NCBI RefSeq assembly: GCF_014192115.1
Contig: NZ_JACHXL010000002.1
Span: 1-64,000 of the forward strand
Direction: 5' to 3'
Origin: Psychrobacter luti
GTDB lineage: Bacteria; Pseudomonadota; Gammaproteobacteria; Pseudomonadales; Moraxellaceae
Length of the DNA stretch: 64,000 nt
The position numbers and the translations under genes are program-made. Shown here piece after piece: positions 1 to 9,708 of this stretch; position 1 is the first letter of the stretch; every line of letters begins with the position of its first letter. The notes beneath the pieces were generated by a model. That model saw only the letters and a list, made by a program, of their open reading frames with translations, had not been told where the DNA came from and ran no database searches.

Positions 1-520
1 TCATTGGCTTAAACCATATGGGTTATGCCTTGAAGCGAGCTGACTATCATATCATAATGATTTGGTTTGTCAAGCTTTTTTATAAATTGTTTCAACTCGG
101 TAATCTAAGTGATAAGTTGGTTAACTTATTGCCTAGCTTCCTTTGCTGTGGGGCGTATTATATAGATTTTGACTGGGGTGTCAACTGCTTTATCAAAGGT
201 TTTTAAAGTATTTTCACTAAGATTTGAATAGTCGATTGTTTTCAATGGGTTAGAGTATCAACCAATATTACTATTTCCAAATTATGTGGTAAATAGACTT
301 TTAGCCCTAAAAGCATTCTATCTAACTACATTATTACTGTCTTTCAAATGCCATCATCAACCTACTTTAATGGCCGCTTTTAGGACTATGCACTCTTTTA
401 TGTGACTGTATTGATATTGATATGGAAAGCGCCTATATATAGAAACTTATCAATGACTATATAGAAAGCTATTCCTAACAGCCACTACTCCCTATCTATC
501 TAGTGTTGATAGACAGTTTT
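1..520. other. No gene recognised (left edge)
   Basis: This A+T-rich stretch lies ahead of the thrS promoter. The only open frame of note, at 18-206 on the plus strand, has no ribosome binding site and low-complexity, aromatic-rich content unlike a real protein. Nothing on the minus strand looks coding, and I see no tRNA or terminator. Confidence 0.5.
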
Positions 521-529
521 TGCTATAAT
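521..529 (+). promoter_or_regulatory. Candidate thrS promoter, extended -10
   Basis: TGCTATAAT is an extended -10 element (TG, one base, then a perfect TATAAT at 524-529). No good -35 box lies 17 bases upstream, which is usual for extended -10 promoters. Initiation near 535 would give a leader of about 190 nt. A second TATAAT at 648-653 has no -35 either and is a weaker alternative. Confidence 0.55.
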
Positions 530-547
530 AGCTGACTTTACAATATT

Positions 548-611
548 ACTTAATGGCTCTTCTTATCAGACTTAGCTAAGAGGCTGCTAATTTAAGCCTT
601 TGCCATTAAGT
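548..611 (+). promoter_or_regulatory. Structured 5' leader of thrS-infC
   Basis: ACTTAATGGC at 548-557 is perfectly complementary to GCCATTAAGT at 602-611. Inside that 10-bp stem, CTCTT (557-561) can pair with AAGAG (578-582), or AGGCT (581-585) with AGCCT (595-599); these inner hairpins are mutually exclusive. A further hairpin, TGATTG/CAATCA, lies at 675-693. In E. coli thrS is repressed by its own product binding a structured leader. A similar role here is inference only, since the structures do not obviously resemble tRNA-Thr. Confidence 0.45.
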
Positions 612-727
612 GATATCTATCTCTTACAACATATCATAGCAGTTAGATATAATTGACGTGGTCTTACGGTTATATGATTGATGGTTGCAATCATCACTGC
701 CAACGGACCCAAAAAGGTGAATAGATT

Positions 728-2662
728 ATGGTAGCGATTACTTTACCCGATGGTAGCGTAAAAAACTTTGAAGGCAATACAACCGTCATGGAAGTGGCGC
801 AAAGTATTGGGGCTGGATTGGCGAAAGCGACGGTCGCTGGGCGCGTAGATGGTCAGTTAGTCGATGCGCACGACCCTATCGCCCATGATGCCAAAGTTGA
901 AATCGTGACGCCGAAAGATGCTGACGGTGTCGATATCATTCGCCATTCATGTGCCCACTTATTAGGTCATGCCGTTAAGCAGCTATATCCTGATGTAAAA
1001 ATGGTGATTGGTCCTGTTATCGAAGATGGCTTTTATTATGATATCTATAGTGAGACGCCATTTACCCCTGAGCACATGGAAAAAATTGAAAAACGCATGA
1101 TGGAGCTGATTAAGCAAGATTATGACGTTATAAAAAAAACGACGCCACGTGATGAAGTAATCAAGATATTTGAAGAGCGCGGCGAAGACTATAAGCTTAA
1201 ACTTATTAATGATATGCCGGGCGAAGAAGCCTTTGGTCTGTATCATCATCAAGAATATGTCGATATGTGCCGTGGTCCTCACGTGCCAAACACTCGCTTC
1301 TTAAAAGTATTCAAATTGACTAAAATGTCAGGTGCTTATTGGCGCGGCGATGCTAAGAACGAACAGCTACAACGTATTTATGGTACTGCGTGGGCGGATA
1401 AAAAAGATTTAAAAGCTTATATCCAACGTATTGAAGAAGCGGAAAAGCGTGACCATCGTAAGATCGGTAAAGCGTTAAATCTGTTCCATATGCAAGAGCA
1501 AGCGCCGGGTATGGTGTTTTGGCATGCTAATGGTTGGACAATTTATCAGGTACTTGAGCAATATATGCGTAAAGTACAAAATGATAATGGCTATGAAGAA
1601 ATTAAAACTCCGCAAATCGTCGATCGCAGCTTGTGGGAACGCTCAGGACATTGGGGCAACTATGCCACCAATATGTTTACCACATCGAGTGAAAACCGTG
1701 ATTATGCGGTAAAACCGATGAACTGCCCGTGTCACGTGCAAGTATTCAACCAAGGTTTAAAATCTTACCGTGAATTGCCGCTACGTATGGCAGAGTTTGG
1801 CTCGTGCCATCGTAATGAACCATCAGGCTCATTGCATGGTTTGATGCGCGTACGTGGTTTTACCCAAGATGATGCGCATATCTTCTGTACGCAAGCGCAA
1901 ATTCAGCAAGAAGTCGCGGATTTTATTAAGCTGACCCTTGCTGTTTATGAAGATTTTGGTTTTGACAATATCATCATGAAGCTCTCGACCCGTCCTGAAA
2001 AACGTGTTGGTAGCGATGAATCTTGGGACTTTGCTGAGAAAGCACTAGCCGATGCTCTAGATAGCTCAGGTCTTGACTGGGAATATTTGCCGGGTGAAGG
2101 CGCGTTTTATGGTCCAAAGATTGAATTTAGTCTAAAGGATTCATTGGGTCGCGTCTGGCAGTGCGGTACCATTCAGGTCGATCCAAATATGCCGGAGCGT
2201 CTTGATGCTGAATTTGTTAATGAACAAAATGAGCGTGAAGTACCTATTATGTTGCACCGTGCAATTTTAGGTTCGTTTGAGCGCTTTATCGGTATCTTGA
2301 TTGAAAACTACGCCGGCTGGATGCCAGTATGGCTAGCACCGCAGCAAGTAGCGGTGATGAATATCACTGATAAACAGGCAGATGCGTGTGAAAATGTGGT
2401 CAGTCAGCTGAAAAATGCGGGTTTACGAGCCACTAGCGACTTGCGTAACGAAAAGATTGGATTTAAGATACGAGAGAAAACATTAGAACGCGTTCCCTAT
2501 ATGCTAGTATTAGGGGATAAAGAAGTCGAATCGGGCAGTGTCAATGTCCGTACTCGTGAAGGTGAAAACCTTGGCGTGATGAGTGTTACAGAATTTATTA
2601 CATTAGTACAGACTGCTGTTGGTAAAAAAGGCCGACAGACCCCAAAAACAGATGAGGAGTAA
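728..2662 (+). CDS. thrS: Threonyl-tRNA synthetase
   Basis: Class II aminoacyl-tRNA synthetase that charges tRNA-Thr in the cytoplasm. The 644 residues carry the full domain set: N-terminal TGS domain (about 1-62), editing domain with the H73-x3-H77 and C181-x3-H185 zinc-like motif that clears mischarged serine, the catalytic core with zinc-ligand Cys333 in MNCPCH, and a C-terminal anticodon-binding domain (about 540-640). Length matches the family. The ATG follows an AAGGTGA ribosome binding site. The stop codon TAA overlaps the Shine-Dalgarno of infC, so the two genes form one unit and are probably translationally linked. A long structured leader precedes it. Confidence 0.98.
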   Translation: MVAITLPDGSVKNFEGNTTVMEVAQSIGAGLAKATVAGRVDGQLVDAHDPIAHDAKVEIVTPKDADGVDIIRHSCAHLLGHAVKQLYPDVKMVIGPVIEDGFYYDIYSETPFTPEHMEKIEKRMMELIKQDYDVIKKTTPRDEVIKIFEERGEDYKLKLINDMPGEEAFGLYHHQEYVDMCRGPHVPNTRFLKVFKLTKMSGAYWRGDAKNEQLQRIYGTAWADKKDLKAYIQRIEEAEKRDHRKIGKALNLFHMQEQAPGMVFWHANGWTIYQVLEQYMRKVQNDNGYEEIKTPQIVDRSLWERSGHWGNYATNMFTTSSENRDYAVKPMNCPCHVQVFNQGLKSYRELPLRMAEFGSCHRNEPSGSLHGLMRVRGFTQDDAHIFCTQAQIQQEVADFIKLTLAVYEDFGFDNIIMKLSTRPEKRVGSDESWDFAEKALADALDSSGLDWEYLPGEGAFYGPKIEFSLKDSLGRVWQCGTIQVDPNMPERLDAEFVNEQNEREVPIMLHRAILGSFERFIGILIENYAGWMPVWLAPQQVAVMNITDKQADACENVVSQLKNAGLRATSDLRNEKIGFKIREKTLERVPYMLVLGDKEVESGSVNVRTREGENLGVMSVTEFITLVQTAVGKKGRQTPKTDEE

Positions 2663-2667
2663 TACCT

Positions 2668-3189
2668 ATTAAACAGTCAAACCGTTTGAACATCAACGAA
2701 GATATCACAGCCAAAGAAGTCCGTCTCGTTAAAGAAGACGGCGAACAGATGGGCGTGGTCGATATCGACACCGCGATGAAAGCGGCACGTGAAGACAGTC
2801 TAGATTTGGTCGAATTGGTTCCTGAAGCCAAACCGCCAGTATGCAAAATCATGGATTATAAACATTTCCTCTATGATCAAAAGCAAAAGGCGAAAGAAGC
2901 TAAGAAGAACCAAAAGCAAACTCAGCTTAAAGAGATGAAATTGCGTCCTAGTACTGAAGAAGCCGATTATCAGGTAAAACTGAAAAAAATCGTCAGCTTC
3001 TTAGAAGACCAAGACAAAGTTAAAATCAGTATTCGCTTCCGTGGTCGTGAGATGGCGCACCAAGAGATTGGTCGCAAGCAACTTGATCGTATCATCGAAG
3101 ACACTGCTGAGATTGCAAACGTCGAGCAATATCCAAAGATGGAAGGTCGCCAAATGGGTATGCTGCTTGGGCCTACTAAGAAAAAGTAA
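2668..3189 (+). CDS. infC: Translation initiation factor IF-3 (ATT start)
   Basis: IF-3 binds the 30S subunit and proofreads initiator tRNA and start codon choice. The reading frame is clearly IF-3 ([19 protein letters not shown] linker region and the basic [13 protein letters not shown] C-domain), but it has no ATG in the right place. The frame is open from ATT at 2668, which lies 8 nt after a strong AGGAG (2655-2659). That gives 173 residues beginning M-K-Q-S-N-R-L-N. A TTG at 2686 is the nearest conventional start but has no ribosome binding site. An ATT/ATA-type start is the known basis of IF-3 autoregulation in enterobacteria, so I chose ATT. A terminator follows; rpmI-rplT do not. Confidence 0.95.
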   Translation: MKQSNRLNINEDITAKEVRLVKEDGEQMGVVDIDTAMKAAREDSLDLVELVPEAKPPVCKIMDYKHFLYDQKQKAKEAKKNQKQTQLKEMKLRPSTEEADYQVKLKKIVSFLEDQDKVKISIRFRGREMAHQEIGRKQLDRIIEDTAEIANVEQYPKMEGRQMGMLLGPTKKK

Positions 3190-3299
3190 TCTGCTAATAG
3201 ATTGCTGCTAGTGGTGGCTGTAAATCAATGTGACTGTTAGTTAATATGAATGATTAACTAATATAGACAGATCGTTGATAGAGATAGTTATAATCTTAA

Positions 3300-3333
3300 C
3301 CATCAATATGCTACGGGATATTGGTGGTTTTTT
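3300..3333 (+). terminator. Rho-independent terminator after infC
   Basis: CCATCAATAT (3300-3309) pairs with ATATTGGTGG (3318-3327), with one T-G wobble, and is followed by six T. It ends the thrS-infC unit. Confidence 0.85.
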
Positions 3334-3616
3334 AATATTCAAAGCCCTAAATACGTATTTTTGCATATAACGAGTTAACTACAATCAGTAAATATTATTT
3401 ATAAACCTTTTATAAACCGCAGTTTACAAAATCCATCTTCTCAACCTTTTCATTACCAGTTAATCTAAAGGTCAGCGCTATCACTCTTAAATATAATTCG
3501 AATAAAATCATTAAGGGCATAAAAACAATCGATACCACGACTAACTAAGAGTCTCATTAAAAACTTAATGTCGTTGGTAACCAACAACGCCCTTTTCAGC
3601 TATTATAGGATATACC
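3334..3616. other. Intergenic region upstream of telA
   Basis: No gene seen. It holds a TATAAT at 3492-3497 without a convincing -35, and the short palindrome GTTGGT-A-ACCAAC at 3573-3585. The palindrome lies just before the ribosome binding site of the next gene and could be an operator or an RNA hairpin. Confidence 0.4.
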
Positions 3617-4861
3617 ATGCAAGAATTAACCCCACCCGAAAACACCTCGACGCCAAGTATCACTTTGACCGCGCCTGAACCAGTGAAAGAAATACAAAAA
3701 AGCGAAGCCGATCAAATGGTGAAGCTAGACGAAAGCCAAATTCCAGAACTTGATGCCAAGGTCGACGCCTTTGTTGATCATGTGATTAATAACTCAGTAC
3801 ATAGCTCTGAGTTTCAACAAAACGTACAATCTATCCATAACTTGGGTAATAAAGAGATTCGCGAATCGGCGCAAGTGTCTAATCGTATGCTCGATTTACC
3901 GGCGAAAAGTCTTAATAATAGCTTGTTTGATAACTCCCCTATTGCCAAGTCATTGACTGAGCTGCGCGGGATTGTCGAAGATTTAGACCCAAGCAAAAAA
4001 GAGCTAACCAGCTCACGTAAGCTGTTTGGTCTCATCCCATTTGGCAATAAAGTTCAAGATTATTTCCGTCAGTACGAGTCAGCGCAATCACATATCAACG
4101 CGGTAGTTACTAGTCTTTATAATGGTAAAGATGAGCTACTCAAAGACAATGCCATGATTGAGCAAGAAAAAGTCAATATGTGGGAACTCATGCAATCGAT
4201 TCGCCAATATATCTATGTCGGTAAAAAAATCGATGAGCAGCTTGAGCAAAAGGTTTATGCCGTTGAAGCGACTGACCCTGAAAAAGCGCGTATCATTAAA
4301 GAAGAGATGCTGTTTTATGTGCGTCAAAAGAATACCGACTTCTTAACCCAGTTGGCAGTAAATATCCAAGGTTACTTAGCCCTTGATACCATCCGTAAAA
4401 ATAACTTAGAGTTGATTAAAGGCGTAGATCGCGCGACCACGACGACTATTTCTGCATTACGTACGGCGGTAGTTGTCGCTCAAGCGATGACCAATCAAAA
4501 ACTGGTGCTCGACCAAATCACGGCGTTGAATAAAACGACTAGCAGCTTGATTGAATCAACGTCGGTGATGCTCAAGCGTCAATCATTGGAAATTCACGAG
4601 CAAGCAACCAGTAGTACGATTGAGCTTGATAAATTGCAGAATGCCTTTAATAATGTCTATGATACGATGGATATGATTAGCAATTATAAAATTGAAGCCT
4701 TAGAAAATATGAAGCAGACAGTCAATACTTTGACGACTGAAGTGGATAAAGCGCAGAAGTATCTCGATAAGTCGAATCAGACGACAGTACTTGAGGTATC
4801 GAAGGAGCTAGACAGTAAAAAAATAACCAATCAATCAAATACGGTCGATATCGATATTTGA
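3617..4861 (+). CDS. TelA-family toxic anion resistance protein
   Basis: The 414-residue protein matches the TelA/KlaA family (Pfam TelA), whose members are linked to tellurite and other toxic-anion or antimicrobial resistance by an unknown mechanism. After an acidic, proline-rich N-terminus (1-50) comes the family-typical SLTELRGIVEDLDPS / LFGLIPFG region (about 115-145). The rest, to about residue 395, is long amphipathic helices with heptad-like spacing. There is no signal peptide or membrane segment, so it is cytoplasmic. AGGA lies 6 nt before the ATG. No tellurium, XpaC or terC-like neighbour is present, so it is an orphan copy and its true role is uncertain. Confidence 0.85.
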   Translation: MQELTPPENTSTPSITLTAPEPVKEIQKSEADQMVKLDESQIPELDAKVDAFVDHVINNSVHSSEFQQNVQSIHNLGNKEIRESAQVSNRMLDLPAKSLNNSLFDNSPIAKSLTELRGIVEDLDPSKKELTSSRKLFGLIPFGNKVQDYFRQYESAQSHINAVVTSLYNGKDELLKDNAMIEQEKVNMWELMQSIRQYIYVGKKIDEQLEQKVYAVEATDPEKARIIKEEMLFYVRQKNTDFLTQLAVNIQGYLALDTIRKNNLELIKGVDRATTTTISALRTAVVVAQAMTNQKLVLDQITALNKTTSSLIESTSVMLKRQSLEIHEQATSSTIELDKLQNAFNNVYDTMDMISNYKIEALENMKQTVNTLTTEVDKAQKYLDKSNQTTVLEVSKELDSKKITNQSNTVDIDI

Positions 4862-4870
4862 TATTTAGTT

Positions 4871-4898
4871 TAGCTAGGACGTCGAATGCTGCTAGCTA
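4871..4898 (+). terminator. Weak hairpin after telA
   Basis: TAGCTAG (4871-4877) can pair with CTAGCTA (4892-4898), but only a few T follow. It may be a weak terminator or a processing hairpin between telA and rnr. Confidence 0.3.
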
Positions 4899-5016
4899 TT
4901 AAAGCTGACAGCTACTTGCTATCTAATACAGATAAGACAATTGACCTAAGATATTGCGACGTTGTTCGTGTTAAGATAGCTCCTATTAATAATTTTAAAA
5001 ATAGATACGGTACTTT

Positions 5017-7314
5017 ATGAGTTGGAACGATCCAAACGCCTCAACTGAGGCACAAAAATATGACAATCCTATTCCTAGTCGCGAACTGATACTCAGTACG
5101 ATTAATGAACATGGCGAAGTCACACATCAACAATTGGCAAAAGCCTTTAATATTGATGACCCTGACCAATTTGACGCTTTAGGCAATCGCTTAAAAGCAA
5201 TGTCACGTGATGGCCAAGTAAACCGTGACGGGCGTCCTTATCGCTATCGTACGGTGACTAAGCACGATATCGTCACAGGTACGGTAACTGCGCATCCAAA
5301 AGGTTTTGGTTTTGTATTACTAAGTGATATGCCTGACCTGTTCTTGCATGAAAAGCAAATGCGTTGGGTCTTTAATGGCGATACAGTAGAAGCTGTTGGC
5401 ACGTCAACGGATAATCGTGGTCGTACCGAAGGGCGTATTGTCGATGTCGTTGAACGCCGCCAAAGCAACTTTATTGGTACATTGGCGCATGATGAAGACG
5501 GCTACTTTGTTGAACTTGGTAGCCCAAACAATCATCAGCCGATTACCGTTACTGAAGAAAACGTGCAAGCGTTTAATGCAAAACAAGGTGCGCCGGTTAA
5601 AGTCGATATTATCGATTGGCCAAACCAGCATGAATTTGCCACCGGTAAAATCACTGAAGTGCTATCCGATGATAACGACCGTGAGTTAATTATCGAGACT
5701 ACCTTACTCAACTATGATATCCCATCAGACTTTAATGAAGCGGCACTTGAACAAGCCAATGCTTATCAAGAACCAACCGAAAAAGACTTAAAAGGTCGTA
5801 GAGATTTACGTGATTTACCGCTAATTACCATTGATGGTGAAGATGCGCGCGATTTTGATGATGCAGTATTTGCCGAAAAACGCTCAGGCGGTAACTATCG
5901 TGTTTTAGTGGCGATTGCTGATGTCAGTTATTACGTCACGCCAAACTCGCCACTCGATAAAGATGCTTACGAGCGCGGCACGTCAGTCTATTTTCCGCAT
6001 CGCGTGATTCCGATGTTGCCAGAAGTATTGTCTAACGGTCTGTGTTCATTAAACCCTGATCTTGACCGCCTATGTATGGTTGCCGATATCAAGATATCGC
6101 GTGCAGGCAAGGTTACGGGCTATGAGTTCTATCCTGGAGTTATGCATTCGCAAGCGCGTTTGACCTATAATCAGGTAAACGCTTATTTAGAGAATCCAAG
6201 CGATAAGAGCGTACCTGAGTCATTAACGGGCAATAAGGACGTTAAGAAATCGGTCGATACCTTGTATCAATTGTATGAGCTATTGGTTAAAAAGCGTGAA
6301 GAGCGCCATGCCATGGAGTTTGAAACGGTTGAGACATATATTAAGTTTAATGAAAAAGGTGGTATCGAAGCAATCTTACCGCGTACGCGCGGTGATGCGC
6401 AAAAGCTTATCGAAGAGTGCATGCTGCTTGCCAATACCTGTGCGGCAAACTTTGCGCTAAAAAATGAGCTGCCTGTTTTATATCGTAACCATGATAAGCC
6501 TGACGGCGAAAAATCGATGCGTATTCACGAATATGCGAAAAACTTTGGCCTAAGCTTCCCAGAAGAAAGCCCAACGCAAGCGGACTATCAGCGGATTATC
6601 GAAGCCACTAAAGACCGTCCTGACGCGATTAGTATTCACAGTATGCTGCTGCGCTCGATGATGCAAGCGAACTATGCGCCTGACAATATCGGTCACTTTG
6701 GTCTCGCTTATGACGAATATAGCCACTTTACCTCGCCGATTCGCCGCTATCCTGATTTAATGCTGCATCGCGCGATTAAAGCAAAAGTAACGAATAGTCA
6801 GCAGCCAGTGATGGACTTCTCGCTTGACGGTGCTGGCACGCAAACCTCAGATACTGAGCGCCGCGCTGAAAAAGCATCGCGCTATGTAGAATCTTGGCTC
6901 AAATGTCATTATATGAAAGATCATGTCGGCGAAGAGTTTGATGGAGTGGTGACTACTGTTACTAGCTTCGGTCTATTTGTGACCTTGACCGATTTATATA
7001 TCGATGGCTTAGTGCATATCTCAAACGTTGGTGACGATTTCTTTGTCTATGATGAGCAGCAGCAACAGCTTATCGGTAAAGACAGAGGTACAGTGTTTGG
7101 TCTCGGTGATTTGATTAAAGTAAAAGTAGCGGGCGTCAATATGGACCTACTACAAATTGACTTTGATTTAAAAGAAAAGCTGCAAGCAAGCCAAATGAAT
7201 CAAACCAAAAGAGATCAGCCAAAGAAAACGTCGGCTAGCAAAACCCCTGCCAACAAAACGTCTGCTAAAAAAAGTAGCAACCGTGGTGGTAGAGGCGGTA
7301 GCAAAAAAAGCTAA
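5017..7314 (+). CDS. rnr: Ribonuclease R
   Basis: A 3'-5' exoribonuclease of the RNB (RNase II) family that degrades structured RNA and takes part in rRNA quality control and cold adaptation. The 765 residues include an N-terminal winged-helix region (about 20-80), cold-shock/OB domains (about 85-225), the RNB catalytic domain with the acidic Mg-binding cluster D273-D282 (IDGEDARDFDDA), and an S1 RNA-binding domain (about 645-725). A lysine/serine-rich tail (about 727-765) is typical of RNase R rather than RNase II. The ATG has only a weak ribosome binding site. A strong bidirectional terminator follows. Confidence 0.96.
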   Translation: MSWNDPNASTEAQKYDNPIPSRELILSTINEHGEVTHQQLAKAFNIDDPDQFDALGNRLKAMSRDGQVNRDGRPYRYRTVTKHDIVTGTVTAHPKGFGFVLLSDMPDLFLHEKQMRWVFNGDTVEAVGTSTDNRGRTEGRIVDVVERRQSNFIGTLAHDEDGYFVELGSPNNHQPITVTEENVQAFNAKQGAPVKVDIIDWPNQHEFATGKITEVLSDDNDRELIIETTLLNYDIPSDFNEAALEQANAYQEPTEKDLKGRRDLRDLPLITIDGEDARDFDDAVFAEKRSGGNYRVLVAIADVSYYVTPNSPLDKDAYERGTSVYFPHRVIPMLPEVLSNGLCSLNPDLDRLCMVADIKISRAGKVTGYEFYPGVMHSQARLTYNQVNAYLENPSDKSVPESLTGNKDVKKSVDTLYQLYELLVKKREERHAMEFETVETYIKFNEKGGIEAILPRTRGDAQKLIEECMLLANTCAANFALKNELPVLYRNHDKPDGEKSMRIHEYAKNFGLSFPEESPTQADYQRIIEATKDRPDAISIHSMLLRSMMQANYAPDNIGHFGLAYDEYSHFTSPIRRYPDLMLHRAIKAKVTNSQQPVMDFSLDGAGTQTSDTERRAEKASRYVESWLKCHYMKDHVGEEFDGVVTTVTSFGLFVTLTDLYIDGLVHISNVGDDFFVYDEQQQQLIGKDRGTVFGLGDLIKVKVAGVNMDLLQIDFDLKEKLQASQMNQTKRDQPKKTSASKTPANKTSAKKSSNRGGRGGSKKS

Positions 7315-7340
7315 GGCGGTTTAGCTCTTAAGAAACAAAA

Positions 7341-7370
7341 AAAGACTAACGTTATCGTTAGTCTTTTTTT
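7341..7370. terminator. Bidirectional terminator between rnr and the 7455 gene
   Basis: AAAGACTAACG (7341-7351), loop TTAT, CGTTAGTCTTT (7356-7366), with T on one side and A on the other. It can stop the rnr transcript on plus and the channel/small-protein transcript on minus. Confidence 0.9.
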
Positions 7371-7454
7371 ATATGTGTCGATTAATTGATAGTTAATTAA
7401 ACGGCCAGATTGAGACGTGGCTTATTTAAGCACTAAAATCTAAGCGCTAAAAAA

Positions 7455-7777
7455 TCATTGAGCATTCACTGTTTGCTCAGCACGTTGTTGACTGACCTGC
7501 TCTGCTTGCTCTATCTTGGTAGTAGCATTATCAAGGATGGCTTTTGGTTGCTGTCCTAAAGGCTGACTTGCAATATCTGCTGTATTACTATTAACGTCGC
7601 TAGTATTAGTACCCTTGCTTTCAGCTACAGCTAAATCATCATCAATATTTTCAGAATTCGTACTAGCGGTTATTGCCTCTCTATTTTTCTCACGTTGGCT
7701 GCCGGTCATCATATTAAAGCCTAATAGAATAACGATGCCTGCCAAAGCGAAAATAATCAGATGTTTCATTTGCATAA
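7455..7777 (-). CDS. Small single-pass membrane protein, unknown function
   Basis: I do not recognise a family. From the ATG at 7777 it has 107 codons: an N-terminal membrane anchor (residues about 4-22, LIIFALAGIVILLGF) and then a polar tail rich in Asn, Ser, Thr and Gln that looks disordered, ending in a short charged helix. An upstream GTG at 7820 would add 14 residues but has no ribosome binding site; the ATG has a partial one (GACGAGA). It starts about 80 bp after the stop of the mechanosensitive channel gene, on the same strand and with no terminator between, so the two are probably co-transcribed. A role as a channel accessory protein is only a guess. Confidence 0.6.
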
Positions 7778-7859
7778 AAATGTCTCGTCTATTGCGATAA
7801 AATGTAGATAAACGTTTCACTGCATTTTTTATGCCGACTTTTCCATGTGGTATTGAACG

Positions 7860-9638
7860 CTATTCTTGCGGGCTACTATTACTTAATAAATCAGTTTCAT
7901 CTGAATTTTCGGCAATTTCTTGCTCGACTTTTTCCATCAGCTTCTCATCAGGGCGAGCATCCAGTACGTCATCAGCATTCCGACCTTCTAAAATATGCTT
8001 TGCCCGCGCTTTGGCTTGTTTTTTATCTTTGTCCTCAATTGCAGTTTCAGTAGCTTGAACCTCGTTAGATATTTTAGAAGAGCTAGAAACGTCAGAAGCT
8101 TCAGCAATATTCGACGGTACTATTACTTGCGCTTGAACTTTATCAGCAGTTTGACTGCTTTGGAAATACTCAAACGCTTTTTCTAGATTATGGTTAAAGC
8201 GTAACTGATAAATCGGCTCGGGTAAGCTAAAGCCTTCGTCTTCCAAGGCATGCTTAGTCTCGCGAATGGCAATACTGCGGGCTTTGGAAAAATCAGCTTC
8301 TAATTGATTGACCCATACTTGAAACTGCAAAATAATATTTGAGTCACCAACTTCTTTGATGACGGCTGTAACCTTTGGTTTATCTAGAGCAAAACCCAAC
8401 TGACATATCGCATCGATACCTACTTTAATAGCAGCAAGCGGATCGTCATTGGCATCTACGCCTAATTCAAAAGTAAAACGGCGCTCAGGGTTTTTGGTGT
8501 AATTTAAAATCGTTGCTTTAAAGACTTCAGCATTGGGAATACGTAACTGGTTGCCATCTAAAGTCATCAAAATAGTCGCGCGTGAAGTCAGGCGTACCAC
8601 AATGCCCTCTTGATTATTAATCAAAATATGATCGCGGGCGCGAAAGGGTTGCCGAATACTGAGCATCAAGGAAGCAATATAGTTTTCAATGGTATCCTTG
8701 ACGGCGAAACCTACGGCGATACCTATGACCCCTGCACCGCCAAGTAACGTGCCCAAGATCGTCTCGGCACCAATCAAACTTAACGCTAAGATAAGACCAA
8801 AAACGATAAAGATGACTTTAACGGTTTGGGCGAGCAATTCGGCAACAAAAGGATTGGGCGTAAGGCGTTGCCACATCTTTTTGCGATTGGATAACCAGCT
8901 GCCAAACCATGTGACCAAGGCAAATAAAACAATCCCTACTAGTAATAACGGCAAGGCTTTGACTAAATTTTTGGTTTGCGCCTTAAGGCTTTGGTAAACG
9001 GTCGAGACATTATCTTGCACATCAAGCGTGCGATTGATTCTATCTTCTACCGTCACTACGTCCGTTAAGCGATTGGTCAAATTAATGGCTTGTTGGGCTT
9101 TTTTCTCATTAGGCGTCTCACCGGTTAAGGTAACAACCCCTTGGTTGACACTAACATGAACCGCTTGCAAGCCGTCAATTTCGGAAAAAATACCACTGAT
9201 ACGTTGACGAATGTCATTGTCTTTTAATGGTGTTGGGGTGGTTTCGATTTGAGCATTGTTGGTGCTTTCACCGCTGATAACCGGTGGTAGCTCGACTGGC
9301 GTCGACGGTGCAGTGTCGGAGTTATTAGGAATCTCAGGCGTGATAGTTATATTACTATTTAGCCCATTGTTTAAATCACTGGTAGCTGGATTGTTGATAG
9401 CTGGGTCATTAACAGTTAGTGCAGTAGTCGTCTGAGCGCTTTGTTCATTATCAGTTATACTATTATCAGCAACATCATTAGTGAGTACAACAACCTCACT
9501 TGTACTACTTTTTTCAGCCGCGTAAGTGGGCATACTTAAAAGGACACTTAGTAGCAATAGCAACTGACTGCAGACCATTGTCGTTATGCGCAACCGTTGT
9601 AGCCTGCTTAACTTAGGCTTGTCAAAATACGCTGCCAT
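7860..9638 (-). CDS. Mechanosensitive channel (BON-MscS)
   Basis: Small-conductance mechanosensitive channel of the MscS family, expected to release solutes from the inner membrane on hypo-osmotic shock. The 592 residues show a signal peptide (hydrophobic core about 22-40, TYAAEK cleavage region), a low-complexity Asn/Thr/Pro linker (45-135) and a BON domain (about 138-205, with GVVTLTGETPN). Transmembrane helices follow at about 228-248 and 272-290, then the Gly/Ala-rich pore helix (292-314, GGAGVIGIAVGFAVKD), the MscS beta domain, and a long polar C-terminal tail. The BON domain, which binds envelope lipids in other proteins, would lie in the periplasm. AAGGGA precedes the ATG. Confidence 0.9.
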   Translation of the reverse strand: MAAYFDKPKLSRLQRLRITTMVCSQLLLLLSVLLSMPTYAAEKSSTSEVVVLTNDVADNSITDNEQSAQTTTALTVNDPAINNPATSDLNNGLNSNITITPEIPNNSDTAPSTPVELPPVISGESTNNAQIETTPTPLKDNDIRQRISGIFSEIDGLQAVHVSVNQGVVTLTGETPNEKKAQQAINLTNRLTDVVTVEDRINRTLDVQDNVSTVYQSLKAQTKNLVKALPLLLVGIVLFALVTWFGSWLSNRKKMWQRLTPNPFVAELLAQTVKVIFIVFGLILALSLIGAETILGTLLGGAGVIGIAVGFAVKDTIENYIASLMLSIRQPFRARDHILINNQEGIVVRLTSRATILMTLDGNQLRIPNAEVFKATILNYTKNPERRFTFELGVDANDDPLAAIKVGIDAICQLGFALDKPKVTAVIKEVGDSNIILQFQVWVNQLEADFSKARSIAIRETKHALEDEGFSLPEPIYQLRFNHNLEKAFEYFQSSQTADKVQAQVIVPSNIAEASDVSSSSKISNEVQATETAIEDKDKKQAKARAKHILEGRNADDVLDARPDEKLMEKVEQEIAENSDETDLLSNSSPQE

Positions 9639-9708
9639 AAGTATCCCTTTTTTATTTTAGCTTTATACTTATTTCTAATAATGCTCTGCAAATATAGCGC
9701 TTTAAAAA

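Noticed and set aside
18..206. 62-codon open frame at the left edge
   Set aside because: No ribosome binding site, rich in Phe/Tyr/Leu from A+T-rich DNA, and unlike any family I know.
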